A DNA stretch of 64,000 nt from RH-AL1 sp964243435 (GTDB lineage: Bacteria; Pseudomonadota; Alphaproteobacteria; Rhizobiales; Beijerinckiaceae): assembly GCA_964243435.1 (NCBI GenBank), contig CAXTFM010000004.1, positions 7,664-71,663 of the forward strand, written 5' to 3'. Position 1 is the stretch's first letter; each line of letters starts with the position of its first letter. The notes under the pieces were generated by a model that was given only the letters and a program-made list of their open reading frames with translations, was not told the origin of the DNA and ran no database searches. The translations under genes were made by a program, and so were the position numbers. Below are positions 54,053-61,825 of this stretch, in pieces.

Positions 54053-54613
54053 TCAGCGGTCGTCGCCCTCGTCGGCCAGCGCGGCACCGACCTCGAGGCC
54101 AAGGTCGTCGAGGGTGTCGCGCTCGACCAAGTTGACGTCCTCGCCACGCGCCTGACGCTCGGCCTCCTCGGCGGATCGGGCGACGTTGACCTTCACTTTG
54201 ACCTCGACCTCGGGGTGGAGTTGGATCGGCAGGGCGTGGACGCCCAAAGTCTTGATCGGCGTGGTGAGATTGACCTGGGTACGGCTAATCGCGAAACCGC
54301 CCCTGGTCACGGCCTCGGCAATGTCGCGCGTCGACACCGAGCCGTAAAGATACCCCGTTTCGCCGGCCTGACGAATGATGATGAAGGTTTCGCCCTCAAG
54401 CCGCGCCCCGACGCGCTCGGCTTCGCCGCGCGCTTCGAGGTTGCGTGCCTCGAGATCCGCCTTCTGGCCTTCGAAGCGCTTCTTGTTGGCGTCGGTCGCG
54501 CGCAGCGCCTTGCCGCCCGGCAACAGGCAGTTGCGGGCATAGCCGTCCTTGACGCGGACGGTTTCGCCCATTTGGCCGAGCTTGGCGACGCGTTCGAGCA
54601 GGATCACTTCCAT
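54053..54613 (-). CDS. rplI: 50S ribosomal protein L9
   Basis: The 186-residue protein starts MEVILLERVAKLGQMGETVR and contains VKDGYARNCLLPGGKALRAT, the L9 signature, then the long helix and C-terminal domain. An acidic tail of about 35 residues beyond the E. coli length is usual in this class. It lies between DUF2232 (11 nt) and dnaB. Confidence 0.97.
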   Translation of the reverse strand: MEVILLERVAKLGQMGETVRVKDGYARNCLLPGGKALRATDANKKRFEGQKADLEARNLEARGEAERVGARLEGETFIIIRQAGETGYLYGSVSTRDIAEAVTRGGFAISRTQVNLTTPIKTLGVHALPIQLHPEVEVKVKVNVARSAEEAERQARGEDVNLVERDTLDDLGLEVGAALADEGDDR

Positions 54614-54624
54614 GGGATTGCCTT

Positions 54625-55662
54625 TCAGGATTTGCGGATGAGGGCCGGCCTTTGCCGGTCTCGGAACGAGAAGGCCGTGTCGAGCAGGCCGACGATGCCC
54701 CAGAACAGCAGCGGCCAGGGCATCAGGGCGGCCATGCTGAGGTAGACGATGATGAGCACCGCGAGCCGCGAGCCCTTGCCGCGGGTTACGGCGTGGACCA
54801 CCGCCAAGCCCTGCAGGGCCAGTGCGGCGACAAGCGCGAAGCTGATCACGCGACACACCAGGCCGGGGACGCCGCCAACGAAGCTGAGACCGAGCGACAC
54901 GGCGAGCAGGAAGGCGGCGGCGCGGGGAACGCGCATGTGCCGTGGAATGTCCGGCCAGGTCGTGCCGAGCAGACCGGAAGTTTGCGCGATGCGCGCGGCG
55001 AGCCAGAGATTGATGACGTAGAAGAACACCGCCGCGCAACTCATCAGCGGCGGAATCAGCCACGCCAGTTGCGATGCGAACTGCCCGACATCCACGCCGT
55101 TGGGCAGCGTCGGCCGGTTCGGGACGGAGCGCCACACCATTTCGATCGCGCCGGCAAGCAGCGCATCGAAGGCGCGGTACCCGCCGCTCGCCACGACCAC
55201 CGCGACGAACGCAAGCGACACCAACACGGCTGCGAACGCGCCGGCGACGATGACCACGCGACCCAGCAGGCGTTCCTCCGGGCGCGCGCTCACCGTCGTG
55301 CGTGCCAAAGCCGGCGCCCGCGCCGCCGTACTGAGGAGCAGGCTCGGCACACCCAGGGTAAGCAGGAAGAGCACGATGTCGAAACCGACCGCGGCGAGCG
55401 GGCGGGCACCGCTGGCGATGAGATAGCCGAGCCGCGCATCGACGAGCGCGACGAAGGCCGACCCTGCGATGAGCGACAGTACGCCGGCGAGCGGCCCAAA
55501 GCCGATCGTCGCGATCATCAGCGGCAGCGGGGCGAGGAAGCCCATCGCCAGCGTCACCGGCGGATGTCGTAGGGTCAGCATGGAAAGGAGGACGCCGGCG
55601 AGTCCGCCGCCGATCGCAGCGATCAGCCCGGTCCCGGTGAGGCGAAGTGGAGGAAGCCGCAT
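54625..55662 (-). CDS. DUF2232 membrane protein
   Basis: The 345-residue protein has eight or nine hydrophobic segments and no soluble domain. It fits DUF2232 by position (between rpsR and rplI) and by a segment such as FGPLAGVLSLIAGSAFVALV. The role is unknown; related YybS proteins occur in other phyla. The ATG at 55662 starts MRLPPLRLTGTG with GGAGGAAGCC just upstream. About 200 nt separate it from rpsR. Confidence 0.85.
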   Translation of the reverse strand: MRLPPLRLTGTGLIAAIGGGLAGVLLSMLTLRHPPVTLAMGFLAPLPLMIATIGFGPLAGVLSLIAGSAFVALVDARLGYLIASGARPLAAVGFDIVLFLLTLGVPSLLLSTAARAPALARTTVSARPEERLLGRVVIVAGAFAAVLVSLAFVAVVVASGGYRAFDALLAGAIEMVWRSVPNRPTLPNGVDVGQFASQLAWLIPPLMSCAAVFFYVINLWLAARIAQTSGLLGTTWPDIPRHMRVPRAAAFLLAVSLGLSFVGGVPGLVCRVISFALVAALALQGLAVVHAVTRGKGSRLAVLIIVYLSMAALMPWPLLFWGIVGLLDTAFSFRDRQRPALIRKS

Positions 55663-55860
55663 GATGTATCGCTGTCCCGCGCCTGGACACATCGCCCGGG
55701 CGGTTAGGGGCTCGTGCCCCAGCTTGATCGAACGTGGGGCCGCATCACCGATGTGGTTCCCCTGCCCTGGGTGTGCGACCCGCGATTTCGGCAACGCGGC
55801 GCCGGTTGAGGACGCGACATTGCCCGTGCAGTTCGTGGGTCGACGCGTTTCGGCGAGCGC

Positions 55861-56106
55861 TTAACGGATCACGTAGGGCAAGAGACCAATGAAGCGGGCG
55901 CGTTTGATGGCCTGGGCCAATTCGCGCTGTTTCTTCGCCGAAACCGCGGTGATACGGGACGGCACGATCTTGCCCCGCTCCGAGATGTAGCGGGACAGCA
56001 GCCGGGTGTCCTTATAGTCGATCTTGGGCGCATTGGCGCCGGAAAAGGGGCAGGTCTTGCGGCGGCGAAAGAAGGGGCGGCGGGCGCCGCCGGTCGCGGG
56101 GGCCAT
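55861..56106 (-). CDS. rpsR: 30S ribosomal protein S18
   Basis: The 81-residue protein has CPFSGANAPKIDYKDTRLLS, RYISERGKIVPSRITAVSAK and KQRELAQAIKRARFIGLLPY. It is the S6 partner on the 30S platform. Its ATG shares one base with the rpsF stop (TGATG). Confidence 0.98.
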   Translation of the reverse strand: MAPATGGARRPFFRRRKTCPFSGANAPKIDYKDTRLLSRYISERGKIVPSRITAVSAKKQRELAQAIKRARFIGLLPYVIR

Positions 56107-56522
56107 CAGAGCGCTCCTTCTTCCTGCACGGCATCCTCACGGGGCCGGCGCGGGGGACGGTCGCCGCGCGGCCCGCGACGATCACCACGGTCGTCGTCCT
56201 CGCGCTTGCGCATCATGGCGGAGGGGCCGTCCTCGTGCGTCTCGACGCGAATGGTAATGAAGCGCAGCACGTCCTCATTGAGGCCGAGCTGGCGCTCAAG
56301 CTCGGTGATCGCCGCAGCCGGCGCGTCGATGTTGACGAGGGAAAAGTGCGCCTTGCGGTTCTTCTTGATGCGGTAGGCGAGCGACTTGACACCCCAATAC
56401 TCGATCTTGGCGAACGCGCCGCCAAGTCCCTCGACGGTGGTCTTCAACTGGTCGGTCAGCGCTTCCACCTGTTGGGCGGACACGTCCTGACGCGCCATGA
56501 ACACGTGCTCGTAAAGAGCCAT
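56106..56522 (-). CDS. rpsF: 30S ribosomal protein S6
   Basis: The 138-residue protein starts MALYEHVFMARQDVSAQQVE and has the S6 core (KIEYWGVKSLAYRIKKNRKA, LNEDVLRFITIRVE). The last 30 residues are an Arg/Asp-rich extension. AAAGG lies 8 nt upstream of the ATG. It heads rpsF-rpsR-DUF2232-rplI-dnaB. Confidence 0.98.
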   Translation of the reverse strand: MALYEHVFMARQDVSAQQVEALTDQLKTTVEGLGGAFAKIEYWGVKSLAYRIKKNRKAHFSLVNIDAPAAAITELERQLGLNEDVLRFITIRVETHEDGPSAMMRKREDDDRGDRRGPRGDRPPRRPREDAVQEEGAL

Positions 56523-56820
56523 GGAACGGGCCTTTCAATGATGCCGCACGGGCATGCCACGTTTCGGCGCGAAGCCCTTCGAGCCCCGGAAAGGCCCGAC
56601 GAGAATACCACGAAGGCGGGAACACGGGACGCCGGCTCTGTTGCCTGCCCGACCGAATGCCGGACCGTCCGTTCAGCCCCCGGCCGAAACAAGATGGTCT
56701 TAACGCGACGCGATGCCACCGCGCAAGCTTCCCGACGCTGCGCCGATGGCGCAGGCTTGTCAGTGGAAAGGCGCCGCCGTATACCGGCCCCGGCGCGGCG
56801 GCTACGTTGCCCGCGCATCC

Positions 56821-56896
56821 GCGCCCATCGTCTAGCGGTCTAGGACGTCGCCCTTTCACGGCGAAGACAGGGGTTCGATTCCCCTTGGGCGCGCCA
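56821..56896 (+). tRNA. tRNA-Glu (anticodon TTC)
   Basis: A 76-nt cloverleaf begins GCGCCCA, pairing with TGGGCGC at 56886-56892, and ends G-CCA with an encoded CCA. The anticodon loop CTTTCAC, flanked by CGCC and GGCG, gives TTC. The T arm is GGGGTTCGATTCCCC. It lies about 300 nt upstream of rpsF on the opposite strand. Confidence 0.95.
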
Positions 56897-57047
56897 ATTA
56901 TCTGCGAGTCGTCATGGCATCTGCGCGTGGCTGGCAGTCCGGCGTGATCCGGCCAACTTGATCCGTTGTTGTTGCATGTTCGTCGAGGCCGGAATCTTTT
57001 GCCGAACGAGGGTTCAGCGTAGGCCGCTCGCGGGCAGCGATGCAAAC

Positions 57048-57674
57048 CTACGCCTTGGAACGACGACGGCGCGACTTCGACGCGACGCCCCGCTTCGACG
57101 CCGCCGGCCTGACACGTCGAACCCGCCTTTGCCCTGATCGGGGGCGAGCACCATCAGCTGGTCGCCGCGCCGGACCTATTTGACTGGAACCGAACGGTAG
57201 CGTGCCGCTCGCCCCTCGGCTCGTGGTGGCCGACCGCGGCTGTGACGCCGGCCGGCTGCGCGCATCTGCTGAAGACCGGGGCGTGGTCGGTGATCGCGGG
57301 CAGGCGCCCCTGCGGTTCCCGCCCGCGACCACCGAGCGTGCCGCACCCGCGGCGGGGTGGATCGCCTCGTGTCCAAGCTGAAGCAGTCCCGTTCCGTCGC
57401 GACCGGCTACGACCAGACCGCCGCGTCCTTGCTGGCCTTTGCGGGTCTGCCAACCCTGCGCGTCCCGAACGACTGACGTCGATGGAAGCGGGCCTTTCGG
57501 TTGAAGCATTTCCGCTGCAGCGCTCAACTGTTCGGGAGCATGCCCGAACCGATCGATGAGCATCGGGGCACGATCAGGCGAGATGCCGTGCTTGCGCGCG
57601 AGATCACCGGCTTCGAAGGGCTTCGAGCTCGCTTCGTTCACAGGGATATCCCACTTCGGCGTCCCACCTGACAT
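57048..57674 (-). pseudogene. Small KWDIPVNEA-type protein gene with lost 3' end
   Basis: The minus-strand frame starts at ATG 57674. Its first 58 or so residues read like a small conserved alphaproteobacterial protein (PKWDIPVNEASSKPFEAGDL, then ARKHGISPDRAPMLIDRFGH). The resemblance to DUF3606-type proteins is loose. Past residue 59 the frame enters antisense sequence of an IS5-type remnant and becomes low-complexity Arg/Ser/Pro sequence for about 150 residues. The natural stop seems to have been removed by the insertion. The recognisable part is 57498-57674. Confidence 0.5.
57220..57476 (+). pseudogene. IS5-type transposase C-terminal remnant, frameshifted
   Basis: Two pieces of an IS5/IS1031-type DDE transposase are visible in different frames. 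From 57220, LVVADRGCDAGRLRASAEDR matches the ADKGYDAD...R catalytic region. From 57363, RLVSKLKQSRSVATGYDQTA followed by ASLLAFAGLPTLRV matches the C-terminal glutamate-helix region, ending at TGA 57474-57476. The central DDE glutamate position is changed or lost, and the 5' part is missing. Inverted repeats were not found. It is a dead element. Confidence 0.7.
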
Positions 57675-57875
57675 ATCGGCTTCTGCGACCTCGGTTTGCG
57701 CCGTCTGGATCGTCTCGTGCCTTTGTTGATCCCGACCCGGTCAGCGGACGTCTGCGAACGACGCCGTCGGCACGCGCGCACCCGATGGAAGCGTGAACCA
57801 CCGACTTCACGTTTGACGATGACGCGTGTTATCTCGAAGGCGAACGCTCAGTTCGGAATGTACGGATAACCAGCT

Positions 57876-58043
57876 ATGCCGCTCATCGTCGTGATCATAC
57901 TCGTCGTGCTTCTCCTGGGTGGCGGCGGCTTCGGCTATTATGGCGGCGGCCTCGGTGCCGGCGGGTTCGGTGGTGTCGGCGGCCTCATCGTCCTGCTCCT
58001 CGTGCTCTACTTCTTCTTCGGTCGAGGTGGTCGCGGGATCTAG
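57876..58043 (+). CDS. Small Gly-rich two-segment membrane protein
   Basis: The 55-residue protein begins MPLIVVIILVVLLLGGGGFG. It has a Gly/Tyr-rich middle and a second hydrophobic segment (GLIVLLLVLYFFFG) ending in RGGRGI. It resembles the DUF3309-type tiny membrane proteins of alphaproteobacteria. The ribosome binding site is weak. Hydrophobic pattern and clean two-segment layout argue that it is real. The function is unknown. Confidence 0.6.
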   Translation: MPLIVVIILVVLLLGGGGFGYYGGGLGAGGFGGVGGLIVLLLVLYFFFGRGGRGI

Positions 58044-58607
58044 GCCGTCTTGCCATGTCGCGAGTGCGATCGGGTGCGCGGCGGCGGAGCAGATTGTCGG
58101 CCTTCGCTCTCTTTGCGGTGGTGACCGTCTTGGCTGTCGAGCGCATCGAGCCGGGCGTCCGCTCCACCGCCGTCGTGATGGACGCGGCATGACGTCGGTC
58201 ACCTAAACCCAACGAAGCCGTCGGCGAGGTGGCCTGCCCCATCGCCAGTCTTCCCGGATTGCAGGAGTCTTCGACCTCTTCGCGCATCGGGCGCAAGCTG
58301 CACAGACTCGAGCGTCGAACCGAGTAGGACGCGAACCGGCTGTTGTCGTCAGCGACGCTGCAACGCACACGTTTCCAATGATCGTCGTGCAAGCTGTCGA
58401 GCAGCCGAACAGCGACCGAGCCGCCAAGCACACGTGTGCCGACGGACCGCTGCATCTTGGCAATCCTCGCACGGCGTTGATGAGGATACTTCGCGCCGTC
58501 AGTTCGCCGAAGGTCAATTGGGCGGTGCTGTCGAGGTTAATTGAATCGTAGCGGATCTGGCGTTTACTCGCACATCGGCGCGATTCAGCTTGATCCGGGA
58601 CCGCCTC
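58044..58607. other. Gene-poor stretch
   Basis: About 560 nt. Minus-strand frames are open across parts of it but have no recognisable family or start signal. I see no RNA gene or repeat. Confidence 0.45.
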
Positions 58608-59036
58608 ATGATGCGCTACGGCCGCGTGCTGATCGTGGAAGGTCCGATCATGCGGAAGGTCATCCGGCAGATGCTGGCGAGCGGCGGCTTCGCGACGATC
58701 GATGAGTTGTCGGGCGGCGGCGAGGCGCTGGCGGTGCTGGCACGCATCACCTATGCGCTCGTCATCGCCGATTGGAACATGGCGCCGTTTTCCGGCATGG
58801 AGTTGCTTACCGGGATGCGGGCCCTGCCGCGCAATCGGGATACGCCGTTCCTGATGACGACCGGCAAGGGGCAGAAGCGTTTTGCCGCCGTTGGCCGGGA
58901 CAACGGTGCGACGCGCTACCTTGAAAAGCCGTTCACGGCCGAACTGCTCCTGGAACGCGTCGGCGAAGCCGCGGCGCAGCTTTCGCCCGCGCGTGATGCG
59001 CCTGCGGCCGAACTGCGATCGATCCGCCGTCGTTGA
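58608..59036 (+). CDS. Atypical CheY-like single-domain response regulator
   Basis: The 142-residue protein is a receiver domain without output. The phospho-acceptor Asp is in YALVIADWNMAPFSG and the conserved Lys in YLEKPF. The N-terminal acidic pair that binds magnesium is replaced (VLIVEGPIMRKVIRQML, Glu-Gly instead of Asp-Asp), and the switch Thr region reads FLMTTGKG. Phosphorylation may therefore be weak or absent. ATG 58608 or 58611 is the likely start. It lies near the LH1 operon but on the opposite strand. Confidence 0.85.
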   Translation: MMRYGRVLIVEGPIMRKVIRQMLASGGFATIDELSGGGEALAVLARITYALVIADWNMAPFSGMELLTGMRALPRNRDTPFLMTTGKGQKRFAAVGRDNGATRYLEKPFTAELLLERVGEAAAQLSPARDAPAAELRSIRRR

Positions 59037-59222
59037 CAGCGGCCGGTATCGGGCCGCTCTGGTCAGCTCGATCCTTCGCGCAGCCCGATTCAGCGACGAA
59101 GCAGGAGGACTTCAACGGGTCACTTTCCCCGGCACGATGGTTTGAAAACACCCTTTTCCCCGCACGACGAACTGTTAGGTTGCCGGCCAACGACTCGCGG
59201 GCGCGGGCAGCAGGGGAAATCG

Positions 59223-59594
59223 ATGTACAACCTTCAAAAGGCCAAGGACGACATCGATGCCGTGGCCAAGCACGCGACGGACGTCACCGAATACGTCATC
59301 GCACTCGGCGAAATGCTGCAAACGCTGGATGGCGGCCTCGAACGCAAGCTCGAAGCCTTCAAGACGGAGCTTTTGAGCGCCATCGACGCGAAGCTTGCCG
59401 AAGTGAAACGGACGGTGCTGGGCGGCGATGGTCCGTCGGTGGACACGTCGTTCGTCAGCGAACTCGGCTCCAAGGTCTTGCTGCTGAAGAAGCGCGCCCC
59501 GGCCGCTGCGTCCCAGGAGGGCGCCGAGGCTGGCGATCGATCCGGCAGCATCGATGTGACGCGAAACGGGGATCACGAGGGTCATCAGGGTTGA
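59223..59594 (+). CDS. Hypothetical helical protein
   Basis: The 123-residue protein starts at ATG 59223 with GGGGA about 6 nt upstream. Residues 1-60 are strongly helical with heptad spacing (LQKAKDDIDAVAKHATDVTE, ALGEMLQTLDGGLERKLEAF). The C-terminal third is disordered and acidic. No family is recognised. It is convergent with pufA. Confidence 0.6.
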   Translation: MYNLQKAKDDIDAVAKHATDVTEYVIALGEMLQTLDGGLERKLEAFKTELLSAIDAKLAEVKRTVLGGDGPSVDTSFVSELGSKVLLLKKRAPAAASQEGAEAGDRSGSIDVTRNGDHEGHQG

Positions 59595-59660
59595 TAGCGG
59601 CGTCCGCCGTCGCTCGGACGACCCGAGCGACCTCGTGGCACGCGTGTCCAGACGTCAGGA

Positions 59661-59684
59661 AACCGGCCGCGCGTGCGGCCGGTT
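59661..59684 (-). terminator. Strong hairpin downstream of pufA
   Basis: AACCGGCCGC and GCGGCCGGTT form a perfect 10-bp stem with a 4-nt loop, 46 nt past the pufA stop. The T tract on the minus strand is only two residues beyond the stem, so it may protect the mRNA end rather than terminate by itself. Confidence 0.6.
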
Positions 59685-59730
59685 ATGGTCGTTCCAGCAC
59701 CGCGCTCGACGGCGCCGGCCGGCGGCAACG

Positions 59731-59922
59731 CTACTGCTGCGAGCCGGGCGCGGGCGACACCTGTCCTGCCGCCGCCGCCGGCCTGGCGCGCGCACCTTCA
59801 AGCCAGTTGAAGCGGTCGGTCGACAGCAGGATGAAGTGGATCAGCAGGGCCAGGCCGAACAGAAAGGTGAACAGGGCGATCAGCGTCCTGCGCGGATCAA
59901 ACAGCAGCCAAACGCGCCACAT
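59731..59922 (-). CDS. pufA: Light-harvesting complex 1 alpha polypeptide
   Basis: The 63-residue antenna protein has the LH1 alpha pattern: a short cytoplasmic start MWRVWLLFDPRR, one membrane helix with the bacteriochlorophyll-binding His29 in ALLIHFILLSTD, and STDRFNWLEG after the helix. It forms the ring around the reaction centre together with PufB. AGGAG lies 8 nt before the ATG. The pufB stop is 13 nt upstream. No pufL or pufM follows; the next gene is on the other strand. The Ala/Pro-rich tail of about 20 residues is longer than in many LH1 alpha chains. Confidence 0.95.
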   Translation of the reverse strand: MWRVWLLFDPRRTLIALFTFLFGLALLIHFILLSTDRFNWLEGARARPAAAAGQVSPAPGSQQ

Positions 59923-59935
59923 GATGTCATCTCCT

Positions 59936-60154
59936 TCAAGCGAGGGTCGTGAGGACGTGGTTGATGAGATCGAACGACGTCCTGTAGCCGTTCGGACCCG
60001 GTATCCACGGACGCCACAGCCACACGAGAATGTGCGCGACGATGGCGATGGAGGTGAAGACGATGAAACTGGTGACGAAGATCGAGTGAAACTCGCGCGC
60101 TTCGGGCTCCGTCATTCCCGATATGGACACATCGCGTCCCTGCACCTCAGCCAT
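59936..60154 (-). CDS. pufB: Light-harvesting complex 1 beta polypeptide
   Basis: The 72-residue protein has SGMTEPEAREFHSIFVTSF, the bacteriochlorophyll ligand His41 in IAIVAHILVWLWRPW and IPGPNGY at the membrane exit, the LH1 beta signature. About 15 residues follow that motif, a longer C-terminus than many. GGAGGT precedes the ATG by 6 nt, a very strong site that fits high expression. It lies between the pufQ-like gene (46 nt) and pufA (13 nt). Confidence 0.95.
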   Translation of the reverse strand: MAEVQGRDVSISGMTEPEAREFHSIFVTSFIVFTSIAIVAHILVWLWRPWIPGPNGYRTSFDLINHVLTTLA

Positions 60155-60200
60155 AGATGTACCTCCAGGTTGGACCACACGTGATCGTCGGCCATCCGTG

Positions 60201-60410
60201 TCAGCCCGCAAAGGCGAGCTGGGCGATGGTGACCGACGCTTCCCGAGCCTCGGCCAGAACGGACCGGTGCGACGGTTGCTGCCAGAACGCCGGATGCAGG
60301 CGTGACGCCACGCCGACGATCAGATGGATGATGAAGGAGACGGAGAAGATCAGGCGGAAGTGCAGGCTCTTGCGGTCCGTGGTGCCGGCAAAGGCGAGGC
60401 TGTGCGTCAT
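60201..60410 (-). CDS. pufQ: PufQ-like small membrane protein
   Basis: The 69-residue protein has one membrane segment (SLHFRLIFSVSFIIHLIVGV) and a C-terminal amphipathic part (SVLAEAREASVTIAQLAFAG). Size, layout and position just upstream of pufBA agree with PufQ, which affects bacteriochlorophyll supply to antenna proteins. Similarity to classical PufQ is weak, so the name rests mainly on context. GGAG lies 6 nt before the ATG. It is the first gene after the PpsR-type promoter. Confidence 0.65.
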   Translation of the reverse strand: MTHSLAFAGTTDRKSLHFRLIFSVSFIIHLIVGVASRLHPAFWQQPSHRSVLAEAREASVTIAQLAFAG

Positions 60411-60471
60411 CGATGGCTCCGCTTGAAGGTCGGTGCGGGACCCCGCGAGATCCCGACGGCTTCAACGTGAC

Positions 60472-60489
60472 TGTCAGATTAAACTGACA
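60472..60489. promoter_or_regulatory. PpsR/CrtJ-type operator (TGT-N12-ACA)
   Basis: TGTCAG-ATTAAA-CTGACA is a perfect 6-bp inverted repeat matching the TGT-N12-ACA consensus of PpsR/CrtJ, the aerobic/light repressor of photosynthesis genes. It covers the -10 element of the puf promoter. A second partial repeat (TGACA-N8-TGTCA, 60485-60502) extends over the -35, as expected for cooperative binding. Confidence 0.8.
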
Positions 60490-60503
60490 CTTCAAACTGT
60501 CAA
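60476..60503 (-). promoter_or_regulatory. Sigma-70 promoter of the pufQBA operon
   Basis: On the minus strand TTGACA (60503-60498) is followed after 16 nt by TAATCT (60481-60476). Transcription would start near 60469, giving a leader of about 60 nt before the pufQ-like ATG. Confidence 0.7.
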
Positions 60504-60504
60504 T

Positions 60505-60812
60505 TCTATAATTCAGCGTTGCGGGAACGATGGGTCGCAACGGCATTAGGCTTTCGACGGGGGTACAGGTTGCCCGCGCCGCGGCACGCAGGCGGTCGCG
60601 CAGCCGCGTGAGGTGCGGCGTCGATCGCAGGTCGTCGGACGAAACCGCGAAGCATCGCGGCCGTACCCTCGCCCGTCGCTGTGCCGACATCGCGCCCGCG
60701 GTGCCGGCGGCGCATCGTTCGCAGCCGATGCCTGACAGGTGTCGTATGCGGTCGGCGCTGCGCCCTAACGGCGTTATGATCGACACAACGGTAGCGCCGC
60801 ACGGAGGCGAGC
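60505..60812. other. Intergenic region between the puf promoter and the esterase gene
   Basis: About 300 nt. No gene is recognised. An esterase promoter is expected here but no clear -35/-10 pair stands out. Confidence 0.4.
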
Positions 60813-61643
60813 ATGACGGACGTGGACTGGCGAAGCATGGATCGCGAGACGCGGAGCGCGGCCTACGACAACCGCGCCGCCGTCACCGACAGTGCGGCAC
60901 GGCTTGCGCGGTGGCAGGGATTAAGCGCGACGCTGCGCTTGGCGCGCACGGCCGAACTCGATGTGCCCTACGGGCCGTTGCCGCGCAATCGCATCGACAT
61001 CTTCCCTGCCGCACAGCCCGACGCGCCCCTGCTCGTGTTCATCCATGGCGGCTACTGGCAACGCAACGCAAAGGAGGACTTCGCCTGCTTCGCGATGGGA
61101 CCCCTGGCCAAGGGGATGGCCGTTGCCCTGCCCGGCTACACCCTGGCTCCGGCGGCGAGCCTCACGACCATCGTCGATGAGGTCGGTGCGGCCCTGTGCC
61201 TGCTGCGCGCGCGCGACGAGCGGGCGGGTGGACGTCGCCGTGTGATCGTGTCGGGATGGTCGGCCGGCGGGCATCTGGCGGCGCTCGCCGCCAAGCTGCC
61301 CGGCGTCGACGCCGTTCTCGCGATCAGCGGCGTGTACGACCTGACGCCCCTGCGTGGCACGACGATCGACGACGCGGTCCGGCTGACCGCCGCCGAGGTG
61401 ACCGAATTGTCGCCGATGCGATGCGTGACGGCCGCCGCAAGCCCGCTCGTCGTCGCCTACGGCAATCGGGAGTTGCCCGAACTACGCCGGCAAGCGCAGG
61501 CGTACCATGCCGCGTGCGCCGCCGCGGCGCGACCCACACAACTGCTCGATATCGAGGACGCCGATCATTTCTCGGTGCTGGAGCATTTCCTCGAGCCCGA
61601 GGGGGCGCTGACGCGTGCCGCCCATGCCCTCGGTCGCGGGTGA
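60813..61643 (+). CDS. Alpha/beta hydrolase (esterase or kynurenine-formamidase-like)
   Basis: The 276-residue hydrolase has the oxyanion motif FIHGGYWQRN, the nucleophile Ser in VSGWSAGGHLAAL and a plausible catalytic His in DADHFSVLEHFL. HGGYW with GWSAGG is common in arylformamidase/esterase-like members (DxxYN-type start: SAAYDNRAAV). The substrate is unknown. GGAGGCGAGC precedes the ATG at 60813. It is divergent from the LH1 operon. Confidence 0.85.
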   Translation: MTDVDWRSMDRETRSAAYDNRAAVTDSAARLARWQGLSATLRLARTAELDVPYGPLPRNRIDIFPAAQPDAPLLVFIHGGYWQRNAKEDFACFAMGPLAKGMAVALPGYTLAPAASLTTIVDEVGAALCLLRARDERAGGRRRVIVSGWSAGGHLAALAAKLPGVDAVLAISGVYDLTPLRGTTIDDAVRLTAAEVTELSPMRCVTAAASPLVVAYGNRELPELRRQAQAYHAACAAAARPTQLLDIEDADHFSVLEHFLEPEGALTRAAHALGRG

Positions 61644-61825
61644 GGCGGCGCGACCGCTACGCGCATGCGCCCATCCCGGCATTGCGCCACCGCCGCTGGA
61701 CGCAAAAGTCTGCCTCGACCTTTGCCGACGCGAAGGCCAATGGCACCTCAAGGCCAGCGGCAACGACGCTGGATGCCGCCGTCGATATCGCCATGACCGC
61801 AGCGCACGTCACTATTGAGTTGCAG

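Noticed and set aside
58044..58607. Minus-strand frame starting MQRSVGTRVLGG as a gene
   Set aside because: The frame overlaps the small membrane protein and has no recognisable domain or good start context; left unannotated.
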